From UBA7488 sp964414185 (lineage in GTDB: Bacteria > Pseudomonadota > Alphaproteobacteria > CAAHEQ01 > UBA3637), in the NCBI GenBank assembly GCA_964414185.1, contig CAYPVK010000011.1:1-47203 (forward strand): a stretch of DNA of 47,203 nucleotides. The letters run 5' to 3'. Shown one piece after another: positions 32,756 through 39,570 of the stretch. Numbering within the stretch: the first letter of the stretch is position 1; the number at the start of each line of letters is the position of its first letter. A model generated the notes under the pieces. That model was given only the letters and a program-made list of their open reading frames with translations. It did no database searches and had not been told where the DNA came from. The position numbers were made by a program, and so were the translations under genes.

Positions 32756-35065
32756 ATGCATTACCCTAGATTATCAATTATCGTGCCCGTTTTCAATGTT
32801 GAAAAATATATTGCCAAATGTCTTGATTCATTAGTTAATCAAACACTTCAAGATATTGAAATTATTTGTGTTGATGATTGTTCATCGGACAAATCCGTTT
32901 CAATCATAAAAAAATATATGAAAAAAGACAAGCGTATCCGCTTAATTTGCCATCCTCAAAACAAGGGGTTAGCGGCAACAAGGAATACCGGATTAAAATC
33001 AGCAAAAGCAGAATTAGTAACTTTTGTAGATTCCGATGATTATTTAGAGTTAAATGCTTATGAAAAAGCTATCAAAGTCATGACATCTGAAATTGATATC
33101 GTATGTTTTGGAATTGAAACCAGTGGAAACATCTCATCCAAGCGTAAAAAAATGGATGACGAATACTATGCCGTTAAATACTCAGGTTCAATTAAAATTA
33201 CAGATAATATTTTATTTCACACAGATGTTTCGTCGTGCAATAAAATATTTCGAAAATCCATAATTGACAAATACGCAATTTCATTTCCCGACGGTCTCAG
33301 ATACGAAGATGCTTATTTCTTTAATGTTTATGGTATAAGATGTCAGACGGCATTTTTTATGAAGGATAAATTATATCATTATGTTCGTCATGAAAATTCC
33401 ATTATGAGCAGCACTTTTATGGGGGAAATCGGGGTCAGCATCGATCATGTCAAAATAGCCGTCAAACTTTATGAATATTTGAAGTGCAACAATTTATTTG
33501 CAGAGCATAAAAACCATTTTTACAGATTGTTTTTCGCATACGTGAATTTTTCTCTTTATCATGAAAAAACTTTTAAAGGTCATGAACAAATATACGATTT
33601 GGCCATTAATTTTTTAGATAAGGAAAAAATTTCTTTGAATAATTCATCTGAATTTTCTCGGGATTATCAAATGTTGAAAAACCGTATCTTATGTTCGACA
33701 ACCCAAAGATACATGAAGTTCATTAAAATAAAAAGAACGGCTTCCAAGAAAGTTTATTATGTTTTCGGTATTCCTGTTTTACGTATAAAATATAAAATCG
33801 ATAAAACAAAATATTACATTCTTTTCATACCGACATATACCATAAATGAACGAAAAAACAAAATAACGCATAAATTATTCGGTTTAAAATTAAAACTTTT
33901 AAAAAAGTCAAAAAATAACATAAACACGTTCATGGATAGAATTGATCCCAGACAAAACGAATATGATATCGTTGATAATTTAATTATAATTAATAACGAA
34001 AAATTTACCGATAAATTTTTAATAGATTCATTCTTGCATTCTGATTGCGTTCTTGGTTCGAATAACTTTGAAACACTTTCTTATCTTTTTAAAAATGGGA
34101 ACGTTATTTCAACCTATGGGGAAAAATCCGTCCAAAGACCGAAATATGCTTTTGTTTGGGGAAGCGGTTGTTGGTATCCGCAAACAGAAACAATGCTGTA
34201 TGCCTTAAAAATGAACATTCCGTTGTTAAAATTTGAAGACGGATTTTTAAAATCCGCCGATACATGGTGTTCAAAATATGTTGATAAAAAATATACGGAA
34301 GGTATTTCTTTTACCATAACGGATAATATTTTTTATTTTGATGCCACGCGCGCATCTCATTTAGAAATATTATTAAATGATTCGAAATTAATTTTAACGG
34401 AACAACAAATAAAACGGGCTAAAGATTGCATAAATAAAATTGTTACAAATTATCTGACAAAATATAATCACCAGCCGATTTATACACCCGACATAGGACG
34501 AAAAAATGTTAAAAAAGTTTTAGTTGTCGATCAATCTTACGGAGATATGAGTATTGCCAAAGGTTGGGGAAGCGAAAAAACTTTTGATACCATGTTGAAC
34601 GAAGCAATTTTACAAAATCCTGGTGCCGATATTATTATTAAAACTCATCCGGATACATTGGCCAAAGGGACGAACCGTTCGGGATATTACACGGAAATAA
34701 AAAGTCACGATAACGTTTATGTGCTGACGGATCCCATAAATCCGATCGCACTTGTCCAATTTGTCGATAAAGTTTATGTTTGCACAACTCAATTGGGGTT
34801 TGAAGCTTTAATGTGCGGGAAAGAGGTTCACACGTATGGTATGCCTTTTTATGCAGGATGGGGATTAACGATTGACAAACAAAAATGTGAACGTCGAACA
34901 AATATCAGAACTTTGGAAGAAATTTTTTATATAGCCTATATTATATACTCTTTTTATGTTAATCCTCTAAAAAAATGCCGTTGTGAAATTGAAGAAGCAA
35001 TTGAATATCTGTTAAATTTAAGAGAAGATTATTTTTTAGAATATAACATTAAAAGAGAAAAATAA
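32756..35065 (+). CDS. Fusion of family 2 glycosyltransferase and KpsC-like capsule domain
   Basis: 769 residues in three parts. (1) Residues 5-~300: GT2 domain with LSIIVPVFNVEKYIAKCLDSL, VDDCSSDKS and FVDSDDY (90-96). (2) Residues ~325-385: basic linker containing the module YVFGIPVLRIKYK, also found at the C-terminus of the GT8 protein at 35457. (3) Residues ~400-745: Capsule_synth/KpsC-like domain with FEDGFLKS, VLVVDQSYGDMS, GADIIIKTHPD and CTTQLGFEALMCGKEV..YGMPFYAGWGLT. KpsC/KpsS-type domains transfer beta-Kdo to the lipid anchor of capsules. The fusion could couple addition of a repeat sugar to Kdo-linker synthesis. Ten bases separate it from the previous gene. Confidence 0.88.
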   Translation: MHYPRLSIIVPVFNVEKYIAKCLDSLVNQTLQDIEIICVDDCSSDKSVSIIKKYMKKDKRIRLICHPQNKGLAATRNTGLKSAKAELVTFVDSDDYLELNAYEKAIKVMTSEIDIVCFGIETSGNISSKRKKMDDEYYAVKYSGSIKITDNILFHTDVSSCNKIFRKSIIDKYAISFPDGLRYEDAYFFNVYGIRCQTAFFMKDKLYHYVRHENSIMSSTFMGEIGVSIDHVKIAVKLYEYLKCNNLFAEHKNHFYRLFFAYVNFSLYHEKTFKGHEQIYDLAINFLDKEKISLNNSSEFSRDYQMLKNRILCSTTQRYMKFIKIKRTASKKVYYVFGIPVLRIKYKIDKTKYYILFIPTYTINERKNKITHKLFGLKLKLLKKSKNNINTFMDRIDPRQNEYDIVDNLIIINNEKFTDKFLIDSFLHSDCVLGSNNFETLSYLFKNGNVISTYGEKSVQRPKYAFVWGSGCWYPQTETMLYALKMNIPLLKFEDGFLKSADTWCSKYVDKKYTEGISFTITDNIFYFDATRASHLEILLNDSKLILTEQQIKRAKDCINKIVTNYLTKYNHQPIYTPDIGRKNVKKVLVVDQSYGDMSIAKGWGSEKTFDTMLNEAILQNPGADIIIKTHPDTLAKGTNRSGYYTEIKSHDNVYVLTDPINPIALVQFVDKVYVCTTQLGFEALMCGKEVHTYGMPFYAGWGLTIDKQKCERRTNIRTLEEIFYIAYIIYSFYVNPLKKCRCEIEEAIEYLLNLREDYFLEYNIKREK

Positions 35066-35256
35066 ATGAAAAAATTTTCGGAATTATCCCATCAAGTATA
35101 GGTATACGAAATGTTGTGGTTGCCCTTTATCAATACTTTTTTATATACAGGAAAAAAATTATCGATTGCAAATCTCAAAAAAAATATAAAAAAGTATAAA
35201 ATTATAAACAAAAGTATTGACGTTTTAACCTTTAATTTTGGAGAAATATAATAAAA
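35066..35256. other. Degenerate short frame after the KpsC fusion
   Basis: ATG AAA AAA follows the previous stop directly but hits a stop after ten residues. One extra A in the A6 run would give a 43-residue peptide (MKKIFGIIPSSIGIRNVVVA..., basic end) stopping near 35196. The rest is AT-rich, with GGAGAAA before the ATG at 35257. It is either a decayed gene start or a recombination seam. Confidence 0.3.
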
Positions 35257-35459
35257 ATGACGTACAATAAAATTGATATAACAGAATACATAGAAAATCC
35301 CCCCCCCCCCCGCATATACCCCTAAATGGCAATGGCGACTTTGCAAGCCACGAATGCAAAGATTTATTAGATCAAGCAGATATTGTTCGTACTAATCCCC
35401 CTTTTTCACTCTTTCGTAAATATGTTGCCTTACTTTACGAATATGGAAAAGATTTTTTG
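35257..35459 (+). pseudogene. EcoRI-type adenine methylase fragment interrupted by a 13-C tract
   Basis: An ATG at 35257 (GGAG about 13 bases upstream) reads MTYNKIDITEYIENPPPP and then stops at 35323-35325. After the C13 run (35299-35311), another frame reads PLNGNGDFASHECKDLLDQ, then ADIVRTNPPFSLFRKYVALL and YEYGKDFLI, and flows directly into the GT8 gene. This stretch closely matches the central region of EcoRI-family adenine-N6 methyltransferases, including the catalytic NPPF. Only ~50 residues of the methylase survive; SAM-binding and target-recognition parts are missing. With 14 or 11 C the ATG frame would join the fragment and the GT8 enzyme. Confidence 0.6.
35299..35311 (+). repeat. 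Homopolymeric C13 tract (candidate phase-variation site)
   Basis: Thirteen consecutive C in an otherwise very AT-rich cluster. The ATG-35257 frame and the downstream methylase/GT8 frame differ by one base here, so slippage by +1 or -2 would fuse them; 13 is an off state for that fusion. Confidence 0.85.
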
Positions 35460-36521
35460 ATTAATTTTCGGCATAAAAAATATCGAACGTTGTGTCAGCA
35501 ACCATTAGAAGAAATAAATGTTTGTATATGCATAAACAATAAATACATCCCTTTTGCAGGCGTAACAATTACATCTATACTGTACCATACAAAATGCTTT
35601 ATAAAATTTTACATAATACATACCGATTGTACGAAAGAACAAATTAATCGTTTCAAAAAATATTTCAAAGATTTTCAAAATGCTTCATTTGATTTTATTA
35701 AAATCGGCATAGATAAGGAATTGACAGAATTTCCGCAAAAACAAAACTATATTTCCAAAGATGCATGCGCAAGATTAATCTTTCCCAATCTTAAATCCAA
35801 TGTTAAACGTGTAATTTACACGGACGTTGATGTTATTTTTGTTGAAGATATAAAAAAACTTTATCATGAAAAACTTAACAATCACATTATCGGAGCCGTA
35901 AAAGGCATCTATCACGATAATAAATTGGATAACAAAAGGTTAAAAATTTCCGATGCACATTCTTATTTTCAATCGGGATTGTTATTAATTGATTGTCATC
36001 AATACCGTGAAAAAAATATTTTACAAAAATTACAAAAAATAAATTTGGAAAAAATGGATGTATTAAAATATGTTGATCAAGATTTATTGAATATCGTTTT
36101 TGAAAATAATTACCAAAGGTTAAATTATAAATGGTGTGTTATGCCTAATCAAATTGAATTGTTTGAAAAATTTTCACCCGAATCAAAGCAAGCTCTTTTA
36201 AATCCCGGAATTATACATTACGTCGGCATGTATAAACCATGGTTATATTCTTGCCCGATGGATGAATATTTTTGGAAATATGCAAAATTATCGCCTTTCT
36301 ATAAAGAAATCAAGCAAATAAAAATAAACCAACAAATTAAAAAATACAATATTAATTTGTTAGGGATTTCTATCATCACGATAATTGATAAAATTAACGG
36401 ACAAAGAAATATCCGCCTATTTGGTTTAATCCCTTTAATTAAGATAAAATATAAATTACAAAAAACAAAAATTTACCTGTTTGATATTTTTCCCGTATGG
36501 AAGATAAACAAGGGGAATTAA
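35457..36521 (+). CDS. Family 8 glycosyltransferase
   Basis: 354 residues from TTG 35457, the only start-like codon, with GGAAAAG nine bases upstream. The frame is open further upstream into the methylase fragment. GT8 features are INVCICINNKYIPFAGVTITSIL, metal-binding YTDVDVIFVEDI (DVD at 123-125), YFQSGLLLIDCHQYRE, DQDLLNIVFENN and IIHYVGMYKPW. GT8 enzymes are retaining glucosyl- or galactosyltransferases acting on LPS or capsule acceptors. The C-terminal ~35 residues (FGLIPLIKIKYK...) repeat a module from the KpsC fusion. The catalytic domain looks complete; whether it is translated depends on the TTG or on slippage at the C tract. Confidence 0.82.
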   Translation: MINFRHKKYRTLCQQPLEEINVCICINNKYIPFAGVTITSILYHTKCFIKFYIIHTDCTKEQINRFKKYFKDFQNASFDFIKIGIDKELTEFPQKQNYISKDACARLIFPNLKSNVKRVIYTDVDVIFVEDIKKLYHEKLNNHIIGAVKGIYHDNKLDNKRLKISDAHSYFQSGLLLIDCHQYREKNILQKLQKINLEKMDVLKYVDQDLLNIVFENNYQRLNYKWCVMPNQIELFEKFSPESKQALLNPGIIHYVGMYKPWLYSCPMDEYFWKYAKLSPFYKEIKQIKINQQIKKYNINLLGISIITIIDKINGQRNIRLFGLIPLIKIKYKLQKTKIYLFDIFPVWKINKGN

Positions 36522-36531
36522 ATTCCCCTTG
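36509..36531. terminator. Palindromic hairpin between convergent GT8 and fibre cassette 2
   Basis: Perfect CAAGGGGAATT/AATTCCCCTTG inverted repeat with a one-base centre, overlapping the GT8 stop codon. There is no long T-run on either side. Confidence 0.5.
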
Positions 36532-36538
36532 CATGCCC

Positions 36539-36838
36539 TTATTCTTTAGGATATAAATTTTTTACTTTGGCAATAGTATCTTGCCAAATGCTCGTGCTGT
36601 TGACCACATCCCAATATTGCATATCCAGTTGTTCTTGAAGCGGGGGATATGCCGCCGCCCGTTTTTCGGCATACGACGCTTCGGGGACCGCAGGTTCCTC
36701 GCCTTTAAAATATCGTTTGCCGTCATACCCGTAAACGATTTCTTTATCCGTTTCCAACGTTAATCCCAATGATTTAGCAATCCGTTTATTCAGCGTTGAA
36801 CAGCCGATCGTATTGTCCGATAATAATTCGTAAAACAT
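36539..36838 (-). CDS. Tail-fibre-associated small protein of cassette 2
   Basis: 99 residues. The C-terminal half (EKRAAAYPPLQEQLDMQYWD ... IAKVKNLYPKE) belongs to the phage tail-associated pattern AYPP-QLD...YPK, matching the end of the cassette-1 partner (5851-6162). The N-terminal half (FYELLSDNTIGCSTLNKRIAKSLGLTL) is unrelated to that partner. The ATG follows the fibre stop directly (TAAATG) with AGGAG inside the end of the fibre gene, so the pair is coupled. Confidence 0.65.
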   Translation of the reverse strand: MFYELLSDNTIGCSTLNKRIAKSLGLTLETDKEIVYGYDGKRYFKGEEPAVPEASYAEKRAAAYPPLQEQLDMQYWDVVNSTSIWQDTIAKVKNLYPKE

Positions 36839-37867
36839 TTAAACTTCTCCTTGTGCATAATAAAAGGCTTGACTTTTAATGGCATATAAATTTGTAACAT
36901 TTACGGTTACTGTTACTTCATCTCCTTTTTTAAAAGGCCATTTTAGACTAAAACCATGACCGACAGAACTGAAATTATCGACAATATTGCCATTAAAATA
37001 TAAAGATACGGATGAACCTGACCCCAAACCCGTAGTACCGACAAAAACAAAATATCCGTTAGCGGGGATTGTCCATGTGTAAGTCCCTATTGCAGATTGG
37101 ATAAAGGATGTTTCAACATATTCATCACTTGACATAGATAAACTTGCAACTTTTATACAGCCGACTGCAGAAAGATTATCCATGTCAACATTTGCTTTTG
37201 AAGTTACACAAGTTTGCGCATCATTCGCGGCTTCGGTTGCCAATTCAAGTTTAGCGGCCGCTTCGTTTGCTTTTTCGGTTGCTAATGACGCTTGTGCCGC
37301 GGCCAAATTTGCTTGTTCGGTTGCCGTTGCCGCCTGTTGTTTCGCCAAAGTTACACTTGCCGTAAGCTCTTGAGAAACTTTATTTATTTCTAATTCAGAG
37401 TTTTCCAAGTTTTTACCGTCAACATCCCAAACAATCGCTTTCCCCGCTTCCGGCAACGGCAAAGTCAACTGTGTATCCGAACCGACCGCATAAGGCGGCA
37501 ATACCATCGAACGGTTAATATTATCCGCCAATTCTTGCAAACAAGCCGTTTGATAATCCAATTCATAATTCAATGTGTTCGCGCGTAATGAACCGCCCTC
37601 TTGGAAATCGGAAGTCCGAGCAATGGTCAAATGCCGACTTAACGTTATCAATGTTCCATTTTCCGGAGCCGTTTCAAAAACAACTTGCCCGCGCATTTCA
37701 TCATCCATTTGAATGGTATAACCTTGCGTAATTTTTTCTTCATCCAGATAGACATCCAACGCTTCTTCATTGAAAATAATAAACGGCGTTTCAAATGTCT
37801 TGTTAATGCCGTCCGCCGTATATTGAATACGCGGAACGATATCTTGAACCAGTATATGTTCAGCCAT
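36839..37867 (-). CDS. Orphan phage tail-fibre-like protein 2
   Basis: 342 residues. The N-terminal ~135 residues are clearly homologous to fibre 1: VPRIQYTADGINKTFETPF, then LSRHLTIARTSDFQEGG, SLRANTLNYELDYQTACLQ and SMVLPPYAVG. Residues ~165-225 are an Ala/Glu/Thr heptad-like shaft. From ~235 on the tip is unrelated to fibre 1: a beta-sandwich-like domain (GTYTWTIPANGYFVFVG, VSLYFNGNIVDNF, EVTVTVNVTNLYAI). AGGAGA lies six bases before the ATG. It has its own promoter, leader RNA and terminator; no other phage gene is adjacent. Confidence 0.8.
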   Translation of the reverse strand: MAEHILVQDIVPRIQYTADGINKTFETPFIIFNEEALDVYLDEEKITQGYTIQMDDEMRGQVVFETAPENGTLITLSRHLTIARTSDFQEGGSLRANTLNYELDYQTACLQELADNINRSMVLPPYAVGSDTQLTLPLPEAGKAIVWDVDGKNLENSELEINKVSQELTASVTLAKQQAATATEQANLAAAQASLATEKANEAAAKLELATEAANDAQTCVTSKANVDMDNLSAVGCIKVASLSMSSDEYVETSFIQSAIGTYTWTIPANGYFVFVGTTGLGSGSSVSLYFNGNIVDNFSSVGHGFSLKWPFKKGDEVTVTVNVTNLYAIKSQAFYYAQGEV

Positions 37868-37903
37868 ATTTATCTCCTAAGTAATTGATATAAAAAAAAG
37901 AAT

Positions 37904-37930
37904 AAAAAAACGCGCCTAAAGATAAGCGCG
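37904..37930 (-). terminator. Intrinsic terminator before fibre gene 2
   Basis: Minus strand: CGCGC/GCGCG stem (37930-37911) followed by seven T (37910-37904), only ~36 bases ahead of the fibre ATG, as in cassette 1. Confidence 0.8.
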
Positions 37931-38008
37931 AATTTAAACATTTTACCCAAAATGTTTTGCAAAAGTCGATTTGTTACGATACGCACGATACACGTATCCC
38001 AGTTAATT
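37904..38008 (-). ncRNA. Candidate leader RNA of fibre cassette 2
   Basis: The predicted transcript of ~105 nt begins behind a near-consensus promoter. It contains a GATAC/GTATC hairpin (37998-37987), a 9-bp AAACATTTT/AAAATGTTT hairpin (37957-37936) and the terminator at its 3' end. Its position matches the shorter RNA of cassette 1, although the sequences differ. Confidence 0.5.
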
Positions 38009-38014
38009 GAGACA

Positions 38015-38043
38015 AGTATACACTAATTTTATCAAAATGTCAA
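38015..38043 (-). promoter_or_regulatory. Near-consensus promoter of fibre cassette 2
   Basis: Minus strand: TTGACA (38043-38038), 17-base spacer, TATACT (38020-38015), among the best matches to consensus in the window. Confidence 0.85.
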
Positions 38044-38163
38044 GAAAAAAAGGATTATTTTCCTAGAAAAAATAATTAAAATTCGAATTATTAAATAAAA
38101 AATATATATTCTTCAATAAGTTAATCAAAAAGTGACTTTTTTGTATTTTTTAACAAAAAAGGG

Positions 38164-38192
38164 TTGCTTTTTAAGTTAAATTCATGTATAAA
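38164..38192 (+). promoter_or_regulatory. Promoter of tRNA-Thr
   Basis: TTGCTT (38164-38169), 17-base spacer, TATAAA (38187-38192). Confidence 0.65.
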
Positions 38193-38212
38193 AACACATA
38201 ATCTTTGATTAT

Positions 38213-38288
<76 letters not shown>

Positions 38289-38292
38289 TAAA

Positions 38293-38320
38293 AAAATCCC
38301 ACTTTACGTGGGATTTTTTT
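38293..38320 (+). terminator. Terminator of tRNA-Thr
   Basis: AAAATCCCAC/GTGGGATTTT stem with a five-base loop and T-run. Confidence 0.85.
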
Positions 38321-38527
38321 TATTGTCATCGGTTGGAGGATGATGTTGCGCCGGCAGGCGAACGGTTCCGCAGATATGGGCGTAATATACGATAAAGATT
38401 ATAGTAAATTTACTTTTTTAAAATAGAATTTTCTGAAATTTGTCAATTTTTTGTTGATTTTTTTCTTAATAAAGATGTATAAAAGATACTTATTAGTATC
38501 ACTTAACAAAAATAATCCATTGAAATC

Positions 38528-39487
38528 ATGACACATTCTTTGTTAAATTTAAACACTCATCTGGGTTTAACTGCCTATCACGGAACGTGTCGCGCATTTG
38601 AAGAATTTGCACCTTTCAGCCACTTTGGAAGCAAAAAGGCGGCTTTGGAGCGCGTTGAATACCATAAAAAATATAATGACGAAGACAAAGCCTTTACACT
38701 TTTCCGCCCAAAGGATTTTGTGCCGACTCGCTTTGATGACGGATATGTACTGAATGTCAATTTGGATATAAAAAATCCGTATTTCATTGCCGATATGCCA
38801 GCAAATGAGATTTTGGTTGATCATGCGATCGTTGAAAATTACTTCGAAAAATCGAAAACTTTTTCAAAAATATTTATGATGCCAGTGTGACTTTGCGCAA
38901 AATAATGGCATTTGATTTAGTAGTTTTACTTGAAAAACAGGCGAAAGCATTCTATGAAGAATTACAAACGCAAGAACGTTTCAGCCGTCCGTGGACAGAT
39001 TTCATTTTTAATGCACCTTGGAATTTATCGGTGGAACAAAGATTGCAAGAACTCCAAATGGGCGCTTTGTTTACGCCCTACCCCGAACTTAATAATCACA
39101 ACATGAAATTTGTAAAAGACATTGAACATGTTCAGGCTCAACGCATGATACATTTTTTTGAATCAAAAGGGTTTGACGGTTTTGCATATGTGAATATCGG
39201 TGAGGACAAGGGGCATAGAGCAAGTCGCTATTTTAAACAATGACAAGCATCAAGAAATGTTAAATTGTGCGAATCAAGAAAATATATATGTTTTCAAAAA
39301 ACGGGGCCTAACGGCGTACTCAACACCTCAGGCACGACGAGAGGCAAAACAGGCGTTGGATAAAATCCGTGAGGATTATTTTAAATCCTATCAACCGTCC
39401 AAATTAGATAAGCTTGATAAAACTGATTTATTCCGGTATCACTATTTTAAATTAACGCAAAAAATGTTTGAACCTAATGAGCGATAG
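38528..39487 (+). pseudogene. ADP-ribosyltransferase-like gene broken by two frameshifts
   Basis: Three overlapping frames (38528-38890, 38887-39243, 39200-39487) read as one ~319-residue protein if one A is added to the A5 run at 38866-38870 and one G removed from GGGG at 39210-39213. The joined product begins LTAYHGTCRAFEEFAPF and later has GFDGFAYVNIGEDKG followed by IEQVAILNNDKH. The pairing YHGT near the start with GFDG..Y.N.GE and an extended strand near the end is the pattern of ADP-ribosyltransferase-like toxin domains. A charged helical C-terminus follows. There is no good ribosome site before the ATG. It sits directly behind tRNA-Thr and opposite fibre cassette 2. Confidence 0.6.
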
Positions 39488-39499
39488 ATTAATTTTACA

Positions 39500-39528
39500 T
39501 TGACATAACGTGAAAAAACGCGTATTTT
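39500..39528 (+). promoter_or_regulatory. Promoter of glyQS
   Basis: TTGACA (39500-39505), 17-base spacer, TATTTT (39523-39528). Confidence 0.75.
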
Positions 39529-39570
39529 ACTTCTTACACTTAATTAATCATTTAACAATGGAGATTTATT

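Noticed and set aside
37904..38043. Retron or CRISPR-associated RNA
   Set aside because: No reverse transcriptase, Cas gene or repeat-spacer array is present anywhere in the window; the RNA is simply a hairpin leader with terminator.
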